From the NCBI GenBank assembly GCA_002376965.1, contig DFOV01000171.1, forward strand, positions 1 through 5,612: a stretch of 5,612 nt of DNA, in the 5' to 3' direction. Positions 1-5,612 of the stretch are shown one piece after another; the stretch's first letter is position 1, and each line of letters begins with the position of its first letter. Source of the DNA: Gammaproteobacteria bacterium UBA3532 (lineage in GTDB: Bacteria > Pseudomonadota > Gammaproteobacteria > Enterobacterales > UBA3532). Below the pieces are notes generated by a model. The model saw only the letters and a list, made by a program, of their open reading frames with translations. It did no database searches and was not told the DNA's origin. A program made the position numbers and the translations under genes.

Positions 1-219
1 TACCCTAAAATTGCATGGCAACACGATGTAAATGGCACAACCCCAGCTCCAATCAATAATTTCATCGAAGGGCGGCGAGCCTTTGGCGCAGGCGTGAAGT
101 TTGACTACCTGAATAAGTGGAGTGTAGACGTCGATTACAACAACTACTTTGGGGCAGGAACAGTCAACTTACTGCGCGATCGTGATTACATTGGTATAAC
201 GCTTAAATACTCTATCTAA
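1..219 (+). CDS. DUF1302 family outer-membrane protein, C-terminal part only
   Basis: The open frame enters from the left edge and stops at TAA 217-219, leaving 72 residues of a protein whose family is normally about 500-650 residues long. What is seen is the family's characteristic C-terminal block: a WQHDVNGTTPAP segment, then FIEGRRAFG, then alternating hydrophobic/polar strands (VKFDYLNKWSVDVDYNNYFG) and the closing LLRDRDYIGITLKYSI. The alternation fits the last beta-strands of an outer-membrane barrel. The final residue is Ile rather than the usual Phe, with Tyr two residues before it. DUF1302 proteins are known mainly as predicted outer-membrane proteins encoded next to DUF1329 and RND exporter genes, and that is the context here. 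The next start codon follows after 13 bases, so co-transcription is likely. The substrate and any pore role are unknown. Family assignment is fairly secure; function is inferred from neighbours. Confidence 0.85.
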   Translation, partial: YPKIAWQHDVNGTTPAPINNFIEGRRAFGAGVKFDYLNKWSVDVDYNNYFGAGTVNLLRDRDYIGITLKYSI

Positions 220-232
220 GGTTTGAATTAAC
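217..232 (+). promoter_or_regulatory. Probable weak ribosome binding site and leader of the DUF1329 gene
   Basis: The only purine-rich match is TAAGG at 217-221. It overlaps the stop codon of the preceding gene and lies 11 bases before ATG 233, a slightly long spacing. The 13-base gap leaves no room for a separate promoter, so translation probably depends on ribosomes arriving from the upstream gene. A second in-frame ATG at 239 has no better site in front of it. Confidence 0.4.
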
Positions 233-1585
233 ATGAGAATGTCAACAAGTTTAGCCATTATCATTGGCTGTGTTTTAAGTACAGCATCATTCGCCAAGGT
301 GAGTGAGACTGAAGCGAAAAAATTAGGGGCCGAGTTAACGCCCATGGGTGCAGAAAAAGCGGGCAATGCCGATGGCACGATTCCTGAGTGGAAGGGCGGG
401 TTAACCCAAGGCCCAGAAGGCTACACCAAGGGGATGCACCATCCCGATCCTTTCAAAGACGATAAGGTGGAGTTCACCATCACTGCAAGCAATGCAGATC
501 AGTACAAGGACAGTTTGAGTGAAGGTCAATTAGCCCTGCTAAAAACCTATCCTGATACCTATAAAATGAAGGTTTACCCAACACACCGTTCTGCGTCAGC
601 ACCACAACGTTTGTATGATGCGACCAAGCAAAATGCGGTTAATACCGAGCTGGTCGGTTCGGGCAACGGTTTCACCAATGCCAAAGAGGGGGTGCCCTTT
701 CCCATTCCGCAAAACGGTGTTGAAGTGATTTGGAATCATATGTCGCGTTATCGTGGCGAAGCGGTCGAACGGATTTCGGTTCAGGTTACACCGACCCGAA
801 GTGGCGACTATACGCCTATTAAGATGCGAGAGCATATTTTGTTTTCATATGGCACCCAAACCGGTGCGGCTGATGAAGAGAACATGTTGTTTTATTTTAA
901 ACAGCAGGTTGAATCGCCTGCTCGTTTAGCTGGTACCGCGCTGCTGGTACATGAGCCGATTAACCAGATAGAAACGCCGCGCCAAGCATGGAGTTATAAC
1001 ACAGGGCAGCGTCGTGTACGACGTGCCCCTAACATAGCTTATGATGCGCCGGGTACTGCCGCCGATGGGCTAAGAACGACCGACAACTTTGATATGTTTA
1101 ATGGCGCGCCTGATCGTTATGACTGGACGTTGGTAGGTAAAAAGGAAATGTATATCCCTTATAATGCCTACACGCTACATAGCAATAACGTGCAAGTTGA
1201 GGATATCGTCAAGCCTGGCCATATCAATATGGAGTTCGCTCGTTATGAGAAGCATCGCGTCTGGGTTGTTGAAGCTAACCTGAAACCGAATACGCGTCAT
1301 ATCTACAAAAAGCGTGTTTTCTATGTCGATGAAGATAGCTGGCAAATTGTCTTGGTTGATCACTATGATAATCGTGATGAGCTATGGCGCGTAGGTGAGG
1401 CACATCCGGTGAACTTCTATGATGTCCCCATCATTTGGTCTACCCTTGACGTATTCTATGATTTGCAATCGCGCCGCTATTTGGCGATGGGATTGGATAA
1501 TCAGGAGGAGATGCTGATATTCGATAAAGAGCTCTCTGTTAAAGACTTTACGCCCCAAGCATTGCGTCGCGATGGTGTGAGATAG
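233..1585 (+). CDS. DUF1329 family secreted protein (LolA/LolB-like fold)
   Basis: The product is 450 residues, full length for DUF1329, a family annotated as related to outer-membrane lipoprotein-sorting proteins. Residues 1-21 form a Sec signal peptide (MR, hydrophobic core LAIIIGCVL, cleavage probably after S19-F20-A21). The mature protein opens with the family block ELTPMGAEKAGNADGTIPEWKGG (34-56), then VPFPIPQNGVEVIWNHMSRYRG (154-175), a basic RRVRRAPNIAYDAPG segment (260-274), DNFDMFNGAPDRYDWTLVGKKEMYIPYN (284-311) and an aromatic C-terminal half with the RHIYKKRVFYVDEDSW segment (355-370). The likely role is a periplasmic carrier or chaperone for a hydrophobic ligand between the exporter and the outer membrane; this is inferred from fold kinship and from the DUF1302 gene 13 bases upstream. 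No catalytic motif is visible. The start at 233 was chosen because it gives a normal signal peptide; ATG 239 would remove the only positive charge in its n-region. Confidence 0.9.
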   Translation: MRMSTSLAIIIGCVLSTASFAKVSETEAKKLGAELTPMGAEKAGNADGTIPEWKGGLTQGPEGYTKGMHHPDPFKDDKVEFTITASNADQYKDSLSEGQLALLKTYPDTYKMKVYPTHRSASAPQRLYDATKQNAVNTELVGSGNGFTNAKEGVPFPIPQNGVEVIWNHMSRYRGEAVERISVQVTPTRSGDYTPIKMREHILFSYGTQTGAADEENMLFYFKQQVESPARLAGTALLVHEPINQIETPRQAWSYNTGQRRVRRAPNIAYDAPGTAADGLRTTDNFDMFNGAPDRYDWTLVGKKEMYIPYNAYTLHSNNVQVEDIVKPGHINMEFARYEKHRVWVVEANLKPNTRHIYKKRVFYVDEDSWQIVLVDHYDNRDELWRVGEAHPVNFYDVPIIWSTLDVFYDLQSRRYLAMGLDNQEEMLIFDKELSVKDFTPQALRRDGVR

Positions 1586-1591
1586 AAGCGC

Positions 1592-1625
1592 GTCTGGCCA
1601 ATGTCTGAAAAGGCATTGGCCAGGT
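1592..1625 (+). promoter_or_regulatory. Strong intergenic hairpin with GAAA tetraloop, no U-tract
   Basis: The arms CTGGCCAATG (1594-1603) and CATTGGCCAG (1614-1623) are perfect inverted repeats. The stem continues inward through U-G, C-G and U-A pairs to a GAAA loop at 1607-1610, giving 13 pairs. Two more G-U pairs can form at the base (1593/1624 and 1592/1625). The sequence after it (GTCATTCAAGTTG) has no run of T, so a standard intrinsic terminator is unlikely. It starts 7 bases after the DUF1329 stop and ends 19 bases before the next ATG. Plausible roles are protection of the upstream transcript from 3' exonucleases, partial attenuation that sets the ratio of the two gene products, or an RNA-protein or tertiary contact through the GNRA loop. 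The structure is read directly from the sequence; the role is inferred. Confidence 0.75.
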
Positions 1626-1643
1626 CATTCAAGTTGATAATAC

Positions 1644-2621
1644 ATGACGCCACGTAATTATTATTTTTTTCCCTGTTCCCCCACATTACTCTGCATTTTT
1701 GGGTTTTGGCTACTGACTAACTCTGTCTTTGCCAGTGATAGACTGTTTATCAAAGTACTGGCGAACCCTACATACTCTGGCAATCTAACGGCATTGGCCA
1801 AGCAGGATGACTCTATACTGGCGGTTGGTGAATACGGTGCTGGTGTCGTGTGGGATGGCAAGGCTGACAAGGTCGATTCCTTCGCTATTTCTTTACCCGA
1901 GTTGTTAACAGGGGTCAAAATTCAGCAAGATGGAAATATTCTTGCGTATGGGCATGCTGGTGTTATTTATCAATGTGTTAGGCCCCCAGCGGTTTGGAAG
2001 CAAGTATATCAATATGACAATCAGATCGATCCAATACTGTCTATTGAAGAAGTCGGAACTGATCTGATAGCCGTGGGGGCTTATGGCTTGTTCCTGCGCT
2101 CACAGGATCGAGGGCACACATGGCATAAAGAAGAGCACCTGAATTTGGAAAACCCTGATTTTGGCTTTCCTCATTTTTATCAAATATCCATGCTGAATCA
2201 TCGTCTTTGGTTGGTTGGGGAAGCAGGGTTAGTGGCATCTTCTAACGACAATGGGCAATCATGGCAAGTAGAACCATTGGGGTATGACGGTTCAATGTTT
2301 AGTGTGGCGCAGTGGAACGGCACAATCTATATTGCTGGATTGCGCGGATCGCTATATAAGCAGCAAGAGCAGGGGTGGGTTAGTATCGATACGCCATTTA
2401 CAAACTCCATCTTCAAACTGCTTGCTGTCGATGATGCCCTATACGCCTTAGGGGCGGATGGTTTGATAGCAAAAATGGTGAATGGCAAATTTCTGTTTGG
2501 CTACCTCGATACAGGCGTCAGTATTTCTGATGCATTAATTGTAGGGGATTCTCAGTTGGTACTGGCTACTACCGGAGGATTACTAACCGTTGAGCTTAAT
2601 GAGGTCGCCGCGAATGAGTAA
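1644..2621 (+). CDS. YCF48-like periplasmic beta-propeller protein
   Basis: The product is 325 residues. Residues 1-30 are a signal peptide (hydrophobic core LLCIFGFWLL, cleavage probably after S-V-F-A30). The rest is a repeated blade pattern, hydrophobic strand + G-x-x-G + hydrophobic strand, seen seven times near residues 58-70, 99-110, 141-152, 188-199, 228-239, 266-277 and 305-316. Asp-box motifs close the third and fourth blades (SQDRGHTW 153-160, SNDNGQSW 200-207). This matches the YCF48/HCF136 (PSII_BNR) propeller group. Plant and cyanobacterial members help assemble photosystem II, but nothing photosynthetic is visible here. Non-photosynthetic homologues often sit beside RND exporter genes, and this one overlaps the exporter gene by 8 bases. 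A scaffold or assembly role for the pump is the best inference. The ribosome site before ATG 1644 is poor. The mature part has a single cysteine (C111). Sialidase activity is unlikely: Asp boxes alone are structural. Confidence 0.85.
   Translation: MTPRNYYFFPCSPTLLCIFGFWLLTNSVFASDRLFIKVLANPTYSGNLTALAKQDDSILAVGEYGAGVVWDGKADKVDSFAISLPELLTGVKIQQDGNILAYGHAGVIYQCVRPPAVWKQVYQYDNQIDPILSIEEVGTDLIAVGAYGLFLRSQDRGHTWHKEEHLNLENPDFGFPHFYQISMLNHRLWLVGEAGLVASSNDNGQSWQVEPLGYDGSMFSVAQWNGTIYIAGLRGSLYKQQEQGWVSIDTPFTNSIFKLLAVDDALYALGADGLIAKMVNGKFLFGYLDTGVSISDALIVGDSQLVLATTGGLLTVELNEVAANE
2601..2613 (+). promoter_or_regulatory. Ribosome binding site that sets the exporter start
   Basis: GAGGT at 2601-2605 lies 8 bases before ATG 2614, close to ideal spacing. 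It lies inside the 3' end of the propeller gene. It decides between three in-frame starts (TTG 2590, ATG 2599, ATG 2614) in favour of 2614, because the two upstream codons lack a comparable site and ATG 2599 shares its G with the GAGGT motif. Confidence 0.7.
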
Positions 2622-4944
2622 GGCAAACCACCGTGTTGCAGACTTCTTGTTTAACGGCCGTAAGTGGGTGCTGGGCTGTTTTATTTGTTTAACCCTTATT
2701 TTTGCGGCGGCAGCTTCTCAATTACGTGTTGATGCGGGATTTGAAAAAAATGTTCCGTTACAGCATGAGTATATGAAGGTCTATCAGAAGTATGCCAGTG
2801 AGTTTGGTTCGGCGAGTAAGCTGTTTATTGCTATTACGGCGAAAGAAGGGGATATCTTTAGCGCTGATTTTTTTGAAACGCTACGGCAGGCAACCGATGC
2901 TGTATTTTTTGTTCCTGGTGTCGATCGCTCTTCCGTGACATCTCTTTTTACGCCCAATACCCGTTATGTTGAAGTGGTTGAAGGTGGATTTGAAGGCGGC
3001 CCTGTTGTTCCTGCTGATTTTCAAGGCACCGCCAGTGATTTAGAAACCGTTAGAGAGAATATCTCTAAAGCCGGTATTGAAGGGCGCTTGGTTGCCAATA
3101 ACTTCAATAGTGCGCTCATCACGGCCTCGCTTTTTGAAACCAATCCCGATACAGGGGAAAAGCTGGATTACATTGATGTTGCTAGCCAATTAGAACAGCA
3201 ATTACGTCAAAAATTCAGTAGCGACAGTATTTCGGTGCAGATCATCGGTTTCGCGGCGATGATTGGGCAAGTGAGCGATGGCGCTAAAGACGTCGTGTTG
3301 TACTTTCTCATAGCCATTGCCATAACCATTATTTTTGTCTACTTGTATTCTGGATCGAAGCGACTGACCGCATTGCCGATCTGCTGTTCGCTTATTGCTG
3401 TTATCTGGCAGTTAGGACTGCTTAGCCTGTTGGGCTATGGTATCGATCCGTTTTCCATTCTTTTACCATTTCTTGTTTTTGCCATTGCGGTAAGCCATGG
3501 TATTCAAGTCGTCAACGGCTTTGCTACGGGGTTAAAGCTAAAGCAACCGCCTTTTGAGGCGGCCAAAGGGGCACTGCGCAGGCTAATACTGCCAGGCGGT
3601 ATTGCTCTATTGTCCGATACCATCGGCTTTCTAACCCTGCATACCATCGAGATTGATATCATTCGTGAGCTGGCCGTCACTGCGAGTATCGGTGTAGGCG
3701 TCATTATTTTTACTAACTTGCTATTGTTGCCGATAACCTTGTCTTATTGTCGCCAATGTGAGCACTTCACCCACTGGCTGAAAAAACGTCAGGCTTTTGA
3801 GGAAAAGGTCTGGAATAAAGTATCTGTCTTTTCTCGCAGAAAATATGCATTGCCCTCAATTATCAGCGCTATGGTTGTCGTTTCTGTTTGCTATATTGTT
3901 GGTAGCCAACAAAAAGTGGGGGATCTCGATCGCGGAACGCCATCATTGCGTGACAGCGCGCAGTACAATCAGGATAGTTTTTTCATTAGTGACAACTATA
4001 AAGTGGGAACGGATTTACTAAAAGTAATAGTTGAAGCGCCTAAAGAAGCGTGTATGCAGCACAGCTATATGCAACAGGTAGATCAATTTCACTGGTTCGT
4101 CCGACAACTGGCAGGCGTGCAGTCTGTTTATTCTTTACCCCAAGTCGCCAAGGTTATTAATAGTGCCTACAACGAAGGCCACCCAAAATGGCGTAATTTG
4201 CCCCGCCACCCTCAAGTGTTGAATCAGGCGGTTGGGCGAATACCGACCAGTAGTGGTTTGCTGAACAGTGATTGCAGTGTTATGCCTGTGTTTGTTTTTC
4301 TTAATGATCACAAAGCAACCACGGTTGATAGAGTTATACGACAGATCAAGTTCTATGCAGATGAACACCCTGGTGAACTAAGGTTTCAGCTGGCCTCGGG
4401 ACCGGTTGGAGTGATTGCAGCGACTAACGAAGCCGTACAAGAGGCTCAGACGCCAATGATAATACTGGTTTTTGGCGCGGTCACCTTACTGTGTTGGATA
4501 AGCTTTCGCTCATTGGCTGCGACACTTTGTATTGTGTTACCGTTGGCGGTTGTCTCGCTAATGGCTAAAGCGTTAATGGTGCAGCTGAATATAGGGTTGA
4601 CCGTAGCGACGTTGCCAGTGATTGCTCTCGGTGTTGGGATTGGTGTTGATTACGGTATATACATTTTCGCCAAGCTCAAGGGATTTTTAGAAAAAGGTCA
4701 GGGCTTCACCACTGCCTTTGTCAACACTTTACGGGCTAGTGGTAGTGCAGTGATCTTTACCGGTGTTACCTTGGCCGCAGGGGTGAGCACCTGGTCGTTT
4801 TCCGCTCTTAAGTTTCAAGCAGATATGGGTATCTTGCTAACCTTTATGTTTATTGTGAACATGCTGGCTGCTATCACCTTGTTGCCTGCATTTGCAGCGT
4901 TCTTATTTCGCTTTTGTATTGGTAGAAAAGCATCTAGACAATGA
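2614..4944 (+). CDS. RND superfamily exporter, MMPL type
   Basis: With the start at ATG 2614 the product is 776 residues, a usual size for the single-chain MMPL/HAE3-like branch of RND transporters. Predicted layout: helix 1 at about 18-36, a periplasmic domain 37-225, helices 2-6 between 226 and 378, a short basic cytoplasmic linker 379-410, helix 7 at 411-430, a second periplasmic domain 431-613, and helices 8-12 between 614 and 767. This is the duplicated 1+5 helix plan of RND proteins. Helix 10 carries the MMPL signature GVGIGVDYGIY (673-683), with D679-Y680 as the probable proton-relay pair. The equivalent site in helix 4 reads FAIAVSHGIQ (289-298), with Ser-His in place of Asp-Tyr. It would use the proton gradient to move a hydrophobic or lipid-like substrate out of the inner membrane, with the periplasmic and outer-membrane gene products upstream as likely partners. 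ATGAGTAA overlaps the propeller stop by 8 bases and ATGA overlaps the next gene, so translation is probably coupled on both sides. The substrate is unknown. Confidence 0.92.
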   Translation: MSKANHRVADFLFNGRKWVLGCFICLTLIFAAAASQLRVDAGFEKNVPLQHEYMKVYQKYASEFGSASKLFIAITAKEGDIFSADFFETLRQATDAVFFVPGVDRSSVTSLFTPNTRYVEVVEGGFEGGPVVPADFQGTASDLETVRENISKAGIEGRLVANNFNSALITASLFETNPDTGEKLDYIDVASQLEQQLRQKFSSDSISVQIIGFAAMIGQVSDGAKDVVLYFLIAIAITIIFVYLYSGSKRLTALPICCSLIAVIWQLGLLSLLGYGIDPFSILLPFLVFAIAVSHGIQVVNGFATGLKLKQPPFEAAKGALRRLILPGGIALLSDTIGFLTLHTIEIDIIRELAVTASIGVGVIIFTNLLLLPITLSYCRQCEHFTHWLKKRQAFEEKVWNKVSVFSRRKYALPSIISAMVVVSVCYIVGSQQKVGDLDRGTPSLRDSAQYNQDSFFISDNYKVGTDLLKVIVEAPKEACMQHSYMQQVDQFHWFVRQLAGVQSVYSLPQVAKVINSAYNEGHPKWRNLPRHPQVLNQAVGRIPTSSGLLNSDCSVMPVFVFLNDHKATTVDRVIRQIKFYADEHPGELRFQLASGPVGVIAATNEAVQEAQTPMIILVFGAVTLLCWISFRSLAATLCIVLPLAVVSLMAKALMVQLNIGLTVATLPVIALGVGIGVDYGIYIFAKLKGFLEKGQGFTTAFVNTLRASGSAVIFTGVTLAAGVSTWSFSALKFQADMGILLTFMFIVNMLAAITLLPAFAAFLFRFCIGRKASRQ

Positions 4945-4957
4945 AAATTTTCATTGT
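4938..4957 (+). promoter_or_regulatory. Perfect 20-bp palindrome over the exporter stop / sulfotransferase start
   Basis: The half-sites ACAATGAAAA (4938-4947) and TTTTCATTGT (4948-4957) are exact reverse complements with no spacer. The ATGA stop/start overlap is inside the left half. In mRNA it could fold into about 8 pairs with an AAUU loop, hiding the start codon. In DNA it has the symmetry of a dimeric regulator site. The symmetry is seen directly; either function is inference. Confidence 0.5.
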
Positions 4958-5573
4958 AAGCCTGCCGCGTTCTGGCACTACTAGTTTGTGTGAATGCTTG
5001 GCAGATATGGGGTTACGAGTGGCGCATGAAGCCTATACCGAGCAGGCTATCAGGCTGGCCGATGTTGTTGCCGACGTACCGGCTTTTAGTGATTATAAAG
5101 AGCTGCATTCGTATTTCCCAGAAGCAAAGTTTATCTACATTGACCGCGATGTAACCGAGTGGTCTCAATCCATAAAGCGACTCTTGCCAAAAATTATTGC
5201 CCGAATAGAGAAAACACCTAACGGCTTTAATCGCCTATTAAGGCATGCTTACGAACGTATTTTTGGCCCACTGGAACTGGCGTTGACCGCTGATATTTCT
5301 TCCATCTATTTAAGTCATCAAGAGCGACTTGTTGCTTATTCTCAGTCATGCAATGTTCCTCTCTTGCGATTGCGGTTAGGTGAACCTGATAGCTTCAATC
5401 AAATTGCGCACTTTGTTGCCAGAGAAGATAATCAAGAGCAGGCGTTTCCACATCGTAACAGGAGCACCATAGTCACCGATTGGAAAAAGCTTAAACATCC
5501 TAATAAAGTCGATTCATACGCCCACGGCCCCAACCGCAAAGCCTATTTGCCCTATCTTACACTCGCATCCTGA
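4941..5573 (+). CDS. Sulfotransferase-like P-loop protein (Sulfotransfer_4-like)
   Basis: The product is 210 residues, with no signal peptide or membrane segment, so it is probably cytoplasmic. The N-terminal strand-loop-helix KIFIVSLPRSGTTSLCECL (2-20) matches the 5'-phosphosulfate-binding loop of PAPS-dependent sulfotransferases (R10, S11, G12, T13, T14). A DVPAFSDYKELHSYFPEAKFIYIDRD block (45-70) follows and runs into EWSQS (73-77). R69 together with S75 or S77 fit the 3'-phosphate-binding motif. This order (GxxRSGTTS-like loop, D-x-P, YPxAKxIxxxRD, W-x-x-S) is that of the Sulfotransfer_4 group, few of whose members have a known substrate. The expected reaction is transfer of sulfate from PAPS to a hydroxyl or amine. 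H29 is a possible base by position, but this is uncertain. Its ATG overlaps the exporter stop as ATGA with only a weak AAAAG ribosome site upstream, so translation probably depends on the exporter. At 210 residues it is a short family member but appears complete at both ends. The fold is fairly sure; activity is unproven. Confidence 0.8.
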   Translation: MKIFIVSLPRSGTTSLCECLADMGLRVAHEAYTEQAIRLADVVADVPAFSDYKELHSYFPEAKFIYIDRDVTEWSQSIKRLLPKIIARIEKTPNGFNRLLRHAYERIFGPLELALTADISSIYLSHQERLVAYSQSCNVPLLRLRLGEPDSFNQIAHFVAREDNQEQAFPHRNRSTIVTDWKKLKHPNKVDSYAHGPNRKAYLPYLTLAS

Positions 5574-5584
5574 GCCGGTTTGCT

Positions 5585-5602
5585 CCATACTATGGTTTTT
5601 TT
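5585..5602 (+). terminator. Weak terminator-like motif after the last gene
   Basis: An odd palindrome CCATA-C-TATGG (5585-5595) is followed by seven T (5596-5602), 12 bases after the sulfotransferase stop. Sterically only about four pairs with a three-base loop can form, so the stem is weak. A second ACTATGG copy (5606-5612) runs to the window edge, and the left CCATA could pair with it instead. This could be the operon end or part of a structure cut by the window. Confidence 0.25.
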
Positions 5603-5612
5603 AGAACTATGG

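Noticed and set aside
260..271. Lipobox-like IIGC at residues 10-13 of the DUF1329 protein
   Set aside because: It would leave a 12-residue signal peptide with too short a hydrophobic core; the S-F-A site at residue 21 gives a normal Sec signal peptide. Lipoprotein status is not fully excluded.
431..445. GGGATG/CATCCC six-pair stem inside the DUF1329 gene
   Set aside because: Short, wholly within conserved coding sequence, and of a size expected by chance in several kilobases.
1616..1641. Promoter-like pair TTGGCC and GATAAT before the propeller gene
   Set aside because: The spacing is only 14 bases, the -35 is poor and lies inside the hairpin arm, and transcription would start at or after the ATG.
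1790..1800. Second copy of GGCATTGGCCA, matching the right arm of the intergenic hairpin
   Set aside because: It encodes ordinary propeller residues, and the hairpin's own perfect local partner would outcompete it; probably chance, though an alternative fold cannot be excluded by eye.
1661..1918. Minus-strand open frame of 85 codons opposite the propeller gene
   Set aside because: It lies opposite the signal peptide and first blade of the real gene and shows no family features; the other minus-strand frames were dismissed for the same reason.
2100..2270. Asp boxes taken as evidence of a sialidase
   Set aside because: Asp boxes are structural turns found in many propellers; the arginine triad and other catalytic residues of sialidases are not apparent.
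3797..4021. Open frame of 74 codons on the + strand inside the exporter gene
   Set aside because: It lies in another frame of a clearly conserved exporter, with no recognisable protein features; treated as a shadow.

Overview
The window looks like part of one rightward operon from a Gram-negative proteobacterium, most likely a gammaproteobacterium, possibly marine. The basis is an outer-membrane barrel end, Sec signal peptides on two periplasmic proteins, moderate base composition, and protein families that I remember as common in Pseudomonas, Marinobacter and related genera. The genus cannot be fixed from the sequence alone.

Layout, all on the + strand. Bases 1-219 are the last 72 codons of a DUF1302 outer-membrane barrel protein. 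233-1585 is a complete DUF1329 protein, secreted and with a LolA/LolB-like fold. A strong intergenic hairpin with a GAAA loop and no U-tract lies at 1592-1625. 1644-2621 is a secreted YCF48-like beta-propeller with seven visible blade motifs. 2614-4944 is a 12-helix RND/MMPL exporter that overlaps the propeller gene by 8 bases. 4941-5573 is a short cytoplasmic sulfotransferase-like P-loop protein that overlaps the exporter gene by ATGA. A perfect 20-bp palindrome (4938-4957) sits exactly on that last junction. The 39 bases after 5573 hold only a weak terminator-like motif. No tRNA, rRNA, CRISPR, insertion sequence or minus-strand gene is supported, and no stretch of 300 bases lacks a gene.

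Working model (inference): the first four genes make a trans-envelope route for a hydrophobic or lipid-like substrate. The RND pump would sit in the inner membrane, the propeller and the DUF1329 protein in the periplasm, and the DUF1302 barrel in the outer membrane. The exporter-coupled sulfotransferase-like gene is the distinctive part. It suggests that the cargo, or a partner molecule, is sulfated in the cytoplasm before export, which loosely recalls the mycobacterial Stf0/MmpL8 sulfolipid system. The substrate is unknown.
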